Program-made: the position numbers and the translations under genes
In this document: one piece after another, positions 6,886 through 6,908 of the stretch
How positions within the stretch are numbered: position 1 is the stretch's first letter
How the letters are laid out: the number at the start of each line of letters is the position of its first letter
The notes under the pieces: generated by a model
Told to the model about the DNA's origin: nothing
Seen by the model: the letters and a program-made list of their open reading frames with translations, nothing else
Database searches by the model: none
Origin: an uncultured Mailhella sp.
Lineage (GTDB): Bacteria > Desulfobacterota > Desulfovibrionia > Desulfovibrionales > Desulfovibrionaceae
DNA: 6,908 bases
Reading direction: 5' to 3'
NCBI RefSeq assembly: GCF_905187505.1
Contig: NZ_CAJJIC010000127.1
Location: forward strand, 1-6,908

Positions 6886-6908
6886 CCCCGCTCCCGTTTG
6901 GGAGCGGG
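6886..6908 (+). terminator. Terminator stem after dnaK, cut by window end
   Basis: CCCGCTCCC (6887-6895), loop GTTT, then GGGAGCGGG (6900-6908) make a perfect 9-base-pair GC-rich stem 30 bases after the dnaK stop. The C at 6886 may extend it. The window ends at the stem, so the expected T-run cannot be seen. Confidence 0.8.

Overview
The window looks like ordinary, GC-rich bacterial chromosome. The most likely source is a deltaproteobacterium of the Desulfovibrio/Bilophila type (Desulfovibrionaceae). That placement is an inference from the overall character of the DnaK and MurI proteins and the high GC with strong C/G wobble preference; no search was run. The first ~360 bases are different: about 34% G+C by direct count (121 of 360), and only 10 G/C in the first 60 bases.

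Layout. (1) 1-362 is AT-rich DNA with no convincing gene, only short open frames on the minus strand. (2) 363-3101, minus strand, is a compact three-gene unit read murI (glutamate racemase), truA (tRNA pseudouridine synthase A), then an RluA-family pseudouridine synthase. The genes touch or overlap by a few bases, so translational coupling is likely. (3) 3102-3347 is a divergent intergenic region with a good hairpin in the murI leader. (4) 3348-3596 (+) encodes an unrecognised 82-residue acidic protein. (5) 3703-4503 (+) is a type I 3-dehydroquinate dehydratase (aroD) with all expected active-site residues. It has no Shine-Dalgarno of its own but is overlapped by a 25-codon frame that has one. 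(6) 4504-4954 holds a strong intrinsic terminator, a dyad, an AT-rich tract, a heat-shock-like promoter candidate and a strong ribosome binding site. (7) 4955-6856 (+) is a complete dnaK, followed at the window edge by a 9-bp GC-rich terminator stem.

How they work together. murI supplies D-glutamate for peptidoglycan, while the two downstream genes modify RNA, so this is a housekeeping cluster rather than a pathway. aroD belongs to the shikimate pathway. dnaK is the general Hsp70 chaperone, and here it appears to be transcribed alone, without grpE, dnaJ or hrcA beside it.

I found no phage, CRISPR, toxin-antitoxin or defence system. The points most worth a second look are the AT-rich left edge, the upstream frame coupled to aroD, the murI leader hairpin, the dyad and promoter region of dnaK, and the altered catalytic-loop motif of the RluA-type enzyme.
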